Shown: piece after piece, positions 6,876-12,791 of the stretch
Layout: every line of letters begins with the position of its first letter
Position numbering within the stretch: position 1 is the stretch's first letter
DNA from: an uncultured Collinsella sp.
GTDB lineage: Bacteria; Actinomycetota; Coriobacteriia; Coriobacteriales; Coriobacteriaceae
Reading direction: 5' to 3'
DNA length: 13,141 nucleotides
Assembly: GCA_900545995.1 (NCBI GenBank)
Contig: URBM01000046.1
Location: forward strand, 1-13,141
The notes under the pieces: generated by a model
Databases searched by the model: none
The model's input: the letters and a program-made list of their open reading frames with translations, nothing else
What the model was told of the DNA's origin: nothing
Translations under genes and position numbers: made by a program

Positions 6876-7652
6876 ATGTCTACGTTTTTGAATGCCAGCC
6901 CCATCTTTGGGCCCGTTCGCAGCCGTCGCCTTGGTCTCTCGCTCGGCGTCAACATGATGCCGGCCAGCGGCAAAATCTGCACGTTCGACTGCATTTACTG
7001 CGAAAACGGCCTCAACGCCGAGCGCCCCTGCCATGAGCCGTACAACACAGCTGCCGTGGTACTCGACGCGCTCGAGGCAAAGCTGCGCGAGATGGCAGCC
7101 GAGGGCGAGCTCCCCGATGTGATCACCTTCGCAGGAAACGGCGAGCCCACCGCCGCACCGGAGTTTCCCCAGGCGATTGCCGGCGCCGTCGCGCTGCGCG
7201 ATCAGCTGGCCCCAAACTCCAAAATCGCCGTGCTCTCCAACGGTACGCGCGCCGACCGCCCCGAGGTGCACGATGCGCTCATGATGGTCGACGACAACAT
7301 CCTCAAGCTCGATACGGTCGATCCGGCATTTATCCAGCTGCTCGACCAGCCTGTTGGCCCCTACGACGTCGAGCACCAGATTGAGACGTTCGCAAGCTTT
7401 GACGGTCACGTTATTATCCAGACGATCTTTTTGACCGGTGAGTATCTGGGCAAGCCCATCGACAACACCGGCGAGGAGTACGTTGCCCCCTGGCTCGCGG
7501 CACTTGAGCGCATTCGCCCACAAGAAGCGACCATCTACACGGTGGCTCGCGAGACGCCGGTCGCCGGCCTTGCCAAAGCAGCGCCCGAGGCCCTCGACGC
7601 CATCGCCGCGCGCGTGCGCGCCCTCGGCATTCCCTGCCAGGTGAGCTACTAG
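6876..7652 (+). CDS. Radical SAM protein, COG0731 (TYW1-like) family
   Basis: This 258-residue protein binds a 4Fe-4S cluster through C35, C39 and C42 in CTFDCIYC, the CxxxCxxC motif of radical SAM enzymes. The preceding GPVRSRRLGLSLGVN (12-26) and the later GNGEPT are hallmarks of the COG0731 group related to TYW1, the wyosine tRNA enzyme. Most bacterial members have no established substrate, and bacteria lack wyosine, so I do not assign the tRNA function. Start choice: GAGGAG at 6861-6866 is 9 bases from ATG 6876 and 3 bases from ATG 6870, so 6876 is preferred; the difference is two residues. The frame is open further upstream, but there it only mirrors the divergent hydrolase gene. A 67-bp palindrome lies 42 bases after the stop. 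Confidence 0.88.
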   Translation: MSTFLNASPIFGPVRSRRLGLSLGVNMMPASGKICTFDCIYCENGLNAERPCHEPYNTAAVVLDALEAKLREMAAEGELPDVITFAGNGEPTAAPEFPQAIAGAVALRDQLAPNSKIAVLSNGTRADRPEVHDALMMVDDNILKLDTVDPAFIQLLDQPVGPYDVEHQIETFASFDGHVIIQTIFLTGEYLGKPIDNTGEEYVAPWLAALERIRPQEATIYTVARETPVAGLAKAAPEALDAIAARVRALGIPCQVSY

Positions 7653-7693
7653 CAAAACCACGCAACAGCTAGTGCCCGCCACCCCGCTCCATC

Positions 7694-7760
7694 AGTTGCG
7701 GTGATATAGTTCCGATTTATGCTGTTAAACAGCTTAAATCGGAACTATATCACCGCAACT
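7694..7760. repeat. 67-bp near-perfect palindrome
   Basis: Two perfect 26-base arms (7694-7719 and 7735-7760) flank a T:T mismatch and an inner 6-base stem, GCTGTT-A-AACAGC, centred on base 7727. All positions pair except the T:T and the central base. On the plus strand it runs into TTTTAT, so it could terminate the radical SAM transcript, but a stem this long is far beyond a normal terminator. It may be a dispersed palindromic repeat or a MITE-like element. Confidence 0.85.
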
Positions 7761-7781
7761 TTTATGGACGCGTGGGTGGGC

Positions 7782-7787
7782 TATACT
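7782..7787 (+). promoter_or_regulatory. Possible -10 box of the methionine aminopeptidase gene
   Basis: TATACT matches the -10 consensus at 5 of 6 positions and lies 25 bases before the start codon. The region 16-18 bases upstream (CTTTTAT) is a poor -35 match and falls at the right edge of the palindrome, so the assignment is tentative. Confidence 0.35.
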
Positions 7788-7812
7788 AGCTGCGGATGAA
7801 AGGAAGTTAGCC

Positions 7813-8700
7813 ATGTATGACAAAGAACCCGTACCTGGCCGCAACGACGCTTGCTGGTGCGGCAGCGGCAAAAAATATAAGAAATGCCATAGCGCCTTTG
7901 ATGAGCGCCTCGAGCGCTTGTGGGAAGAGGGCTGGGAGGTTCTGCCCCGCACGCTCTACAAGACGCCCGCCGATATCGAGAGCATTAAGCGCTCGGCCGC
8001 CATCAACGTGGGTGTGCTCGATTACGTAGGCGAACACATCGCCGCCGGCATGACCACCAACCAGATCGACCAGATGATCTATGACTACACCGTCGAGCAC
8101 GGCGGCACGCCGGCCGACCTCAACTACGAGGGCTACCCCAAGAGCGTGTGTACCTCGATCAATGATGTGGTCTGCCACGGCATCCCCTGCGATACGGACG
8201 TGCTGCACGAGGGCGACATCATCAACGTCGATTGTTCCACGATCTTGGACGGCTACTTTAGCGACTCGAGCCGCATGTTCTGCATCGGCGAGGTCTCGGC
8301 CGAGCGCCAGCGCCTGGTCGACGTCACCCGCGCCAGCGTGGAGGCGGGCTTGGCAGCCGTCAAGCCATGGCTGCCGCTGTCCGTTATGGCCGAGGCCGTG
8401 CAAAAGACGGTCGAGGACGCCGGCTTTAGCGTGGTGCGCGAGTACGGCGGACATGGCATCGGTAAGGAGTTCCACGAGGACCCGTTTGTGGGCTTTACCA
8501 CCGAGGCACCCGATGTGGACACCATCATGGCTCCGGGCATGGTCTTTACCATCGAGCCCATGGTCAACGCCGGAGCGCCCGACATCAAGATCAGCAAGGG
8601 TGACGGCTGGTGCGTGCGCACCAAGGACGGCAGCGATTCGGCCCAGTGCGAGGTACAGCTCGTGGTGACCGAGGACGGCTACGAGCTGCTGAGCTGGTAG
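7813..8700 (+). CDS. map: Type I methionine aminopeptidase with SEC-C motif
   Basis: This enzyme removes the initiator Met from new proteins in the cytoplasm. The N-terminus carries a SEC-C zinc-binding motif, PGRNDACWCGSGKKYKKCH, with ligands C14, C16, C25 and H26; in other proteins this motif mediates binding to SecB or ribosomes. The M24 catalytic domain follows from about residue 45. The five metal ligands are all present: D140, D151, H214, E248 and E280. The substrate-pocket histidines H122 (VVCHGIP) and H221 (EFHEDP) are present too. At 295 residues it is longer than E. coli Map (264) mainly because of the SEC-C extension. AGGAAG precedes the ATG by 6 bases. It is transcribed alone, ending in the terminator at 8710-8753. 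Confidence 0.95.
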   Translation: MYDKEPVPGRNDACWCGSGKKYKKCHSAFDERLERLWEEGWEVLPRTLYKTPADIESIKRSAAINVGVLDYVGEHIAAGMTTNQIDQMIYDYTVEHGGTPADLNYEGYPKSVCTSINDVVCHGIPCDTDVLHEGDIINVDCSTILDGYFSDSSRMFCIGEVSAERQRLVDVTRASVEAGLAAVKPWLPLSVMAEAVQKTVEDAGFSVVREYGGHGIGKEFHEDPFVGFTTEAPDVDTIMAPGMVFTIEPMVNAGAPDIKISKGDGWCVRTKDGSDSAQCEVQLVVTEDGYELLSW

Positions 8701-8709
8701 CCGTGGATG

Positions 8710-8753
8710 CGCCGGATGCTGACGGGCACACTCGTCTTGCATCCGGCGTTTTT
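8710..8753 (+). terminator. map: Intrinsic terminator after the methionine aminopeptidase gene
   Basis: A 10-base-pair perfect GC-rich stem, CGCCGGATGC (8710-8719) with GCATCCGGCG (8739-8748), is followed at once by TTTTT (8749-8753). The 19-base loop contains an inner GACG/CGTC stem. It starts 10 bases after the stop codon. Confidence 0.93.
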
Positions 8754-8770
8754 ATTTGAACGTTTTGCCT

Positions 8771-8810
8771 GATAAAACCTGCCAAAATAAACCTGCCCCT
8801 TTTGGTAGGT
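8771..8810. repeat. 40-bp dispersed repeat, copy 1
   Basis: This 40-base unit starts GATAAAACCTGCCAAAAT and matches 9978-10017 at 36 of 40 positions. It is itself an inverted repeat: ACCTGCCAAAA (8777-8787) pairs with TTTTGGTAGGT (8800-8810) with one G:T wobble. It ends 19 bases before the GTG start of the dehydrogenase gene, so it lies in that gene's leader or just upstream of it. Confidence 0.85.
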
Positions 8811-8829
8811 CGAGCGGAGAGGACTGCTT

Positions 8830-9765
8830 GTGAACATCCTGGTTTTGCTGCCCGTCAACGACCGTCATCGTGCAATTCTTGAGTCGAGCGCTCCGGGCGA
8901 GGACTTTATCTACACGAGCGCCGACGCCGCCACGCGCGAGCAGGTCGCCGATGCTGACGTGATCTTGGGCAACATCGACCCTGACATGCTCACGGTATGC
9001 GAACATCTCCAGCTGTTGCAATTGCAGACCGCTGGCTATGACGATTACTTGGCCGCCGGCACCGTGCCGGCCGACGCCAAATTGTCTTGCTCGGTGGGCG
9101 CCTACGGCCAGGCCGTAAGCGAGCACATGTTTGCCATGGTCCTTTCCATGATGAAGCGCCTGCCCGGCTATCACGACTTGCAGCGCGAGCATCGCTGGGA
9201 GGATTTGGGGCCGGTCACCTCGCTCAAAAACGCCAATGTGCTGGTGCTGGGCGCGGGCGATATCGGCGGCCACTTCGCCACGCTCTGCCGCAACATGGGC
9301 GCGCACGTCCGCGGCATCAAGCGCCATCCACTCGTCTACCCCATTGTGTTTGAGGACATGGACGGCATGGACGCCCTGTCCGAGCGCCTGGCCGAGGCTG
9401 ACATCGTCGCATCCTTTATGCCCAGCACACCCGAGACCCGCGGCCTGGCGAACGCCGAGTTCTTCGCCGCGATGAAACCGGGCGCCTTCTTTGCCAACGG
9501 CGGCCGCGGCGATCTTGTGGTTGCCGACGATTTGGTTGCCGCTCTGGAGTCGGGGCATCTCGCCGGCGCCGCGGTCGACGTCACCGACCCCGAGCCGCTG
9601 CCTGAGACAAGCCCGCTGTGGGATGCACCCAACATGCTCATCACACCGCACGTCTCGGGCTGGTTCCACTTGGCCGCCACGCTCAATCACGTGGTCGACA
9701 TCGCCGCGGAGAATCTGCGTCACCTGCAAGTCGGCGAAACCCTGCGCTGTTGGATTGAGCACTAG
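8830..9765 (+). CDS. D-2-hydroxyacid dehydrogenase family protein
   Basis: This 311-residue NAD(P)-dependent oxidoreductase would interconvert 2-oxo and D-2-hydroxy acids. The Rossmann motif GAGDIG is at 141-146. The catalytic trio is complete: R226 in NGGRGDLV, E255 in DPEPLP and H274 in TPHVSG. VSEHMF (96-101) is the family's hinge-side motif. Residues 1-90 form the first half of the substrate domain. The acidic residue that usually ends strand 2 and selects NAD is replaced by a basic stretch (GIKRH, 162-166), which hints at NADP preference. The start is GTG at 8830, with GGAGAGGA 6 bases upstream. The exact substrate cannot be read from the sequence. A 10-bp hairpin (9769-9792) follows the stop. 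Confidence 0.9.
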   Translation: MNILVLLPVNDRHRAILESSAPGEDFIYTSADAATREQVADADVILGNIDPDMLTVCEHLQLLQLQTAGYDDYLAAGTVPADAKLSCSVGAYGQAVSEHMFAMVLSMMKRLPGYHDLQREHRWEDLGPVTSLKNANVLVLGAGDIGGHFATLCRNMGAHVRGIKRHPLVYPIVFEDMDGMDALSERLAEADIVASFMPSTPETRGLANAEFFAAMKPGAFFANGGRGDLVVADDLVAALESGHLAGAAVDVTDPEPLPETSPLWDAPNMLITPHVSGWFHLAATLNHVVDIAAENLRHLQVGETLRCWIEH

Positions 9766-9768
9766 GGT

Positions 9769-9792
9769 TCCGCCGTTCTAACGAACGGCGGA
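9769..9792 (+). terminator. Hairpin after the dehydrogenase gene, possible terminator
   Basis: A perfect 10-base-pair stem, TCCGCCGTTC (9769-9778) with GAACGGCGGA (9783-9792), closes a TAAC loop 4 bases after the stop codon. No T-run follows (CCGGTCG), so it is a terminator without a U-tract or only a transcript-end stabiliser. Confidence 0.5.
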
Positions 9793-9813
9793 CCGGTCGA
9801 CGCTGCGCGCCGC

Positions 9814-9899
9814 CCAGAGCGACAATTTGCCATTCAAAAGGCAAGGCATGACCAGAAGGTCTATGCCTTGCCTTTTGAATGGCAACTTGTTCGCTCTGG
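9814..9899. repeat. 86-nt long inverted repeat between convergent genes
   Basis: Outer 8-base arms CCAGAGCG (9814-9821) and CGCTCTGG (9892-9899), then ACAA/TTGT, a mismatch, a perfect 23-base-pair stem (9827-9849 with 9863-9885), and a GACC/GGTC tip with an AGAA loop (9850-9861). About 39 base pairs form, with one bulged T and one mismatch. There is no T-run and no open frame. It lies between the convergent dehydrogenase and M18 genes, so it may end transcripts from both sides or be a mobile palindromic repeat. Confidence 0.85.
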
Positions 9900-9977
9900 A
9901 CATCGCTCGCTGACGTTTGCTCAACCTGCGGTGTCATAACAATTCTGTCCAGCTGTTGGCATTGCGGCATTTTCCCA

Positions 9978-10017
9978 GATAAAACCTGCCAAAATGAACC
10001 TGTCCCTTTTAGCAGGT
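9978..10017 (-). repeat. 40-bp dispersed repeat, copy 2, acting as terminator of the M18 gene
   Basis: It matches 8771-8810 at 36 of 40 positions. It begins one base after the M18 stop codon on the minus strand. With one flanking base at each edge, 14-base arms (9981-9994 with 10007-10020) pair except for one C:A mismatch. On the minus strand the right-hand arm ends in GGTTTTATC, which gives a terminator-like shape. AACCTG occurs twice and CAGGTT once, so two alternative hairpins are possible. Confidence 0.8.
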
Positions 10018-10018
10018 T

Positions 10019-11404
10019 TTAGAGCTCCACGCTTTCGGCGCCGTTGATGGTTAGGTTTCGCTCGTAGAAAGCCGTGAGGGCGCGGATGGCGTACATCACG
10101 TCGCGCACGCCGCCGGTCTCGTAGCTCGAGTGCATGGCCAGCTGCGGCAGGCCCACGTCCACGGCATGCATGCTCGCCTGCATATTGGACAGATTGCCGA
10201 GCGTGGATCCGCCGGCCATATCGCTCTTGTTGGCGAAGGCCTGCGTGGGCACGTCGGCGTCATCGCAAATAGCTTGGAACACCGCGCGGCTAAAGGCATC
10301 GGTACAATAGTGCTGGTTGGCTGCCTCCTTGATGACGATACCGCCGTTGAGCACCACCTGGCTGCGGGCGTCGCACTTCTCGGCGTGGTTGGGGTGCACG
10401 GCATGCGCGTTGTCGCAGCTCACGAGCATCGATGCGGCAAGGGCGCGATGATACGACTCGTCGTCAAAGCCCAGCGATCCGTTAATGCGGCGCAGCGCGT
10501 CGGCCAAGAACGTCGACATGGCGCCCTGCTTGGTCTCGGAGCCAACCTCCTCATTATCAAAGCAGCAAAAGACCGAAACGTCGTGCGCGTTCTCGGCACC
10601 CAAAAATGCCTGCAGCGAGGTATAGGCGCAGGCCAGGTCGTCGAGCTTGGGCGTCGAGATAAACTCGTCGGCCCAGCCCCAAATGCACGCATCCTGACGA
10701 TTGACCAGGAACAGATCGCGGCCCAGAATCTGATCGGGCTCAACGTCCAGCTCGTCGGCGATCAGAGCATCAAAGTCGCCCTGCTTAAGCTCGCCAGCGC
10801 TGATGAGCGGGCACAGGTCGACGGCTCGGTTGGGAGCAAAGCCCTCGTTAACGCCGCGGTTCATGTGGATGGCAAGGCTCGGAATGATAGCGACCTCGCG
10901 CTCGGTGGCAAGCAGACGGCTCTCAATACGGTCGCCTTCGCGCACCAGCACGCGACCCGCGAGCGCCAGCGGACGGTCGAACCAGGTGTAGTCAATCATG
11001 CCGCCGTAGGCCTCGGTGTTCAGGCGCAGCGTCTCGCCTGCGCCGTCGAGCTCGGGCACGGCCTTGACCTTAAACGTCGGAGAATCGCTGTGCGACGCCG
11101 TGAGCTGAAAATGATAGTCACCGGCAACGCCGTCCTCGCCCCACGTCGCGGCCAGGTCCTCGCCCACCTTAAAGGCAACAACGCTCGAGGTGTTGCGCTG
11201 CGTGTAATAACGCCCGCCCGGCTCGATGTCCCACGCCGCGTTCTCGGGCAGGTAGGTAAAGCCCGCCTCGTCGAGCTCGGCCATAATGGTCGCCGCCGTA
11301 TGGAACATGCTGGGGCATGCCTCGATAAAGTCGATAAGGTCGTTGGCGGCCTCGATATCGTCGGCCGTCACATGTGCGCGCTCGAGCGTTTCCTGATCCG
11401 TCAT
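10019..11404 (-). CDS. M18 family aminopeptidase
   Basis: This 461-residue cytoplasmic metallopeptidase of the aspartyl aminopeptidase type removes N-terminal residues, typically acidic ones, from peptides, and forms large dodecameric shells in characterised members. Visible metal and catalytic sites: H105 and D107 in ASHSDSPTFKVK, bridging D256 in KLDDLACAYTS, E285/E286 in FDNEEVGS, D331 in SCDNAHAVHPN and H425 in MHSSYETGG. The length is slightly above the bacterial DAP2-like enzymes (about 430). The frame is open up to 11515, but ATG 11404 is chosen because AAAGGGGAG precedes it by about 3-5 bases and the upstream segment has no family resemblance. It is divergent from the Ntn hydrolase gene (161 bases between starts) and convergent with the dehydrogenase. 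Assignment is firm; peptide preference is not shown. Confidence 0.94.
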   Translation of the reverse strand: MTDQETLERAHVTADDIEAANDLIDFIEACPSMFHTAATIMAELDEAGFTYLPENAAWDIEPGGRYYTQRNTSSVVAFKVGEDLAATWGEDGVAGDYHFQLTASHSDSPTFKVKAVPELDGAGETLRLNTEAYGGMIDYTWFDRPLALAGRVLVREGDRIESRLLATEREVAIIPSLAIHMNRGVNEGFAPNRAVDLCPLISAGELKQGDFDALIADELDVEPDQILGRDLFLVNRQDACIWGWADEFISTPKLDDLACAYTSLQAFLGAENAHDVSVFCCFDNEEVGSETKQGAMSTFLADALRRINGSLGFDDESYHRALAASMLVSCDNAHAVHPNHAEKCDARSQVVLNGGIVIKEAANQHYCTDAFSRAVFQAICDDADVPTQAFANKSDMAGGSTLGNLSNMQASMHAVDVGLPQLAMHSSYETGGVRDVMYAIRALTAFYERNLTINGAESVEL

Positions 11405-11565
11405 GCTCTCCCCTTTCGCTGGGTTGATGGTCCCCTCCAGCATACCCCGCCACGCCAGTGCCGCACTCTTCATTCCGTGCTTAATTCCGCGCCACTCACC
11501 AAGTTGAGCCATCATGCCCGTGCACCTTTTGCGACAATTACGCTAACAGGACGAGAGGAGTCGTC

Positions 11566-12651
11566 ATGAAGCCACGTAACATTGCCATCGCCTGCGGTGT
11601 CGCGGGAGTCGCCGTCGGCCTTGCCGCTGCCACCGGCATCGTTTACCGCAAGCAAATCAAGTCCGCCGCGTCGCTCAAACGCTTGACCGGCTACGCGAAT
11701 GGCTATGACCTGTATGCGATCGACATAGCCTACGACTACGATCTTGATCGCATCATCGCCGCTGGCGTGCGCGACGACCAGGCCTACATCGATGCCGTGG
11801 TGGCGCAGGTGCTGCCCGGTGTGCCGGCGCATGTCCAGGCGCCCCAGTTTGCCTGCAGCGCTTTTGTCGCCGTAGATGCCGAAGGCCGTGTGCGCACCGG
11901 TCGCAATTACGACTTTAAGGACGACACCTCGGCGCTGCTGGTACGCAATCACCCACACGGCGGCTATGCCTCAATCGGGCTTGCCGCCCTTAACAACCTG
12001 GGCGATAACACTCCGCTTGACTCCGTCGCCGGACGCGCCGCCGCACTCATGGGCCCGTTTGCCCAGCTCGACGGTGTTAACGAATGTGGCGTGTCCATTG
12101 CCGTACTCACCCTGGATTCCAAGCCCTGTGACCAGGACACGCAACGCCCCGTCATCAATACCTCGCTCGCCATCCGTCTGGTGCTCGACCGTGCCGCCAC
12201 CACGCAAGAAGCTGTCGACCTACTTTCCGCCTACGACATGCACGCCATGGCAGGACGCGATTACCACTTCTTTATCAACGACGCCGCCGGTGACGCGCGC
12301 GTAGTAGAGTGGGATCCGCGCGATCCGGACCGCGCTTTCAAAGCGACTCCTGTACGCCAGGTTACGAACTTCTACGCCTGCTATGGCGACGAAGTGCTGC
12401 CCAACCAAAAGAATGACGAGCTGGGCCATGGTAAAGAGCGCGCCGTCGCAATCGCCGATGTCCTCGACGCCCATGTCGGTGCCCAGGACGAGGCAGTCGC
12501 TTGGAAGGCCCTGCGTGCCGCAGCGCAAGAGCCCAATCCAGAAGACATCACCAGCAATACGCAATGGTCGGTCGTCTTTGACAATACCGAACCCGCCGCC
12601 GCTATTACGCTGCGCCGCCACTGGGGCGACGTCGACGCCTTCGCACTGTAA
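11566..12651 (+). CDS. Membrane-anchored linear amide C-N hydrolase (choloylglycine hydrolase/NAAA-like)
   Basis: This 361-residue Ntn hydrolase would cleave a linear amide bond, as in bile salt, penicillin V or N-acylethanolamine hydrolysis. Residues 7-26 form an uncleaved-looking hydrophobic anchor after MKPRN. About 70 further residues precede the probable nucleophile C97 in CSAFVAVDAEGRVRTGRNYDF. R113, N114 and D116 match the conserved GRNxDF block; N173 lies in DGVNECGVSIAV, and DYHFFINDAAGDARVVEW (232-249) is another family block. An internal Cys after a pro-segment resembles acid ceramidase/NAAA and fungal acyltransferase precursors, which self-cleave before the Cys. Typical bile salt hydrolases start directly with Met-Cys. 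GAGAGGAG precedes the ATG by 5 bases. The substrate is unknown, and bile salt hydrolase should not be assumed. Confidence 0.85.
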   Translation: MKPRNIAIACGVAGVAVGLAAATGIVYRKQIKSAASLKRLTGYANGYDLYAIDIAYDYDLDRIIAAGVRDDQAYIDAVVAQVLPGVPAHVQAPQFACSAFVAVDAEGRVRTGRNYDFKDDTSALLVRNHPHGGYASIGLAALNNLGDNTPLDSVAGRAAALMGPFAQLDGVNECGVSIAVLTLDSKPCDQDTQRPVINTSLAIRLVLDRAATTQEAVDLLSAYDMHAMAGRDYHFFINDAAGDARVVEWDPRDPDRAFKATPVRQVTNFYACYGDEVLPNQKNDELGHGKERAVAIADVLDAHVGAQDEAVAWKALRAAAQEPNPEDITSNTQWSVVFDNTEPAAAITLRRHWGDVDAFAL

Positions 12652-12672
12652 GGAGCCAGGCCCGTCGACCTT

Positions 12673-12692
12673 ACGCTCGCCTAGCGTTGTTT
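12673..12692 (+). terminator. Weak hairpin with T-rich tail after the Ntn hydrolase gene
   Basis: ACGCT (12673-12677) and AGCGT (12683-12687) form a 5-base-pair stem with a 5-base loop, followed by TGTTTACATTT. It lies 21 bases after the stop codon. The stem is short, so the call is tentative; the larger palindrome at 12721-12753 is the alternative. Confidence 0.35.
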
Positions 12693-12720
12693 ACATTTCC
12701 ATACACTTGAGCTAACACGT

Positions 12721-12753
12721 TTTACCCCCGCATCAACAGTGTGCGGGGGTAAA
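12721..12753. promoter_or_regulatory. 33-bp palindrome upstream of the phosphofructokinase gene
   Basis: Perfect 12-base arms TTTACCCCCGCA (12721-12732) and TGCGGGGGTAAA (12742-12753) flank a 9-base spacer. The right arm covers the place where the -35 region of the promoter at 12764-12772 must lie. No T-run follows on either strand, which argues against a simple terminator and favours an operator. Confidence 0.6.
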
Positions 12754-12763
12754 CTTATGCGCA

Positions 12764-12772
12764 TGTTATAAC
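12764..12772 (+). promoter_or_regulatory. Predicted extended -10 promoter of the phosphofructokinase gene
   Basis: TGTTATAAC contains TATAAC (5 of 6 to the -10 consensus) preceded by the TGn extension. There is no recognisable -35 box 17 bases upstream, where the sequence is the GGGGG of the palindrome. Transcription would start near 12779, leaving a leader of about 13 bases that contains the GGAAGGA ribosome binding site. Confidence 0.55.
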
Positions 12773-12791
12773 TTGCCCGGAAGGATTCATC

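Noticed and set aside
7807..9762. Two long minus-strand open frames (7807-8742 and 8752-9762)
   Set aside because: They mirror the methionine aminopeptidase and dehydrogenase genes, which carry intact active sites. The translations are His/Val/Ala-rich without domain motifs and lack plausible ribosome binding sites.
11405..11515. N-terminal extension of the M18 aminopeptidase to 11515
   Set aside because: AAAGGGGAG just before ATG 11404 marks the start, and the extra 37 residues do not resemble the family.
10130..11569. A 479-codon plus-strand open frame
   Set aside because: It lies antisense to the M18 aminopeptidase, whose catalytic motifs are complete. High-GC genes often leave long open frames on the opposite strand; its translation has no recognisable motifs.
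11566..11595. Lipoprotein signal with Cys10 in the Ntn hydrolase
   Set aside because: AIAC lies at the beginning of the hydrophobic stretch, not at its end, so it cannot be a lipobox; a simple membrane anchor fits better.
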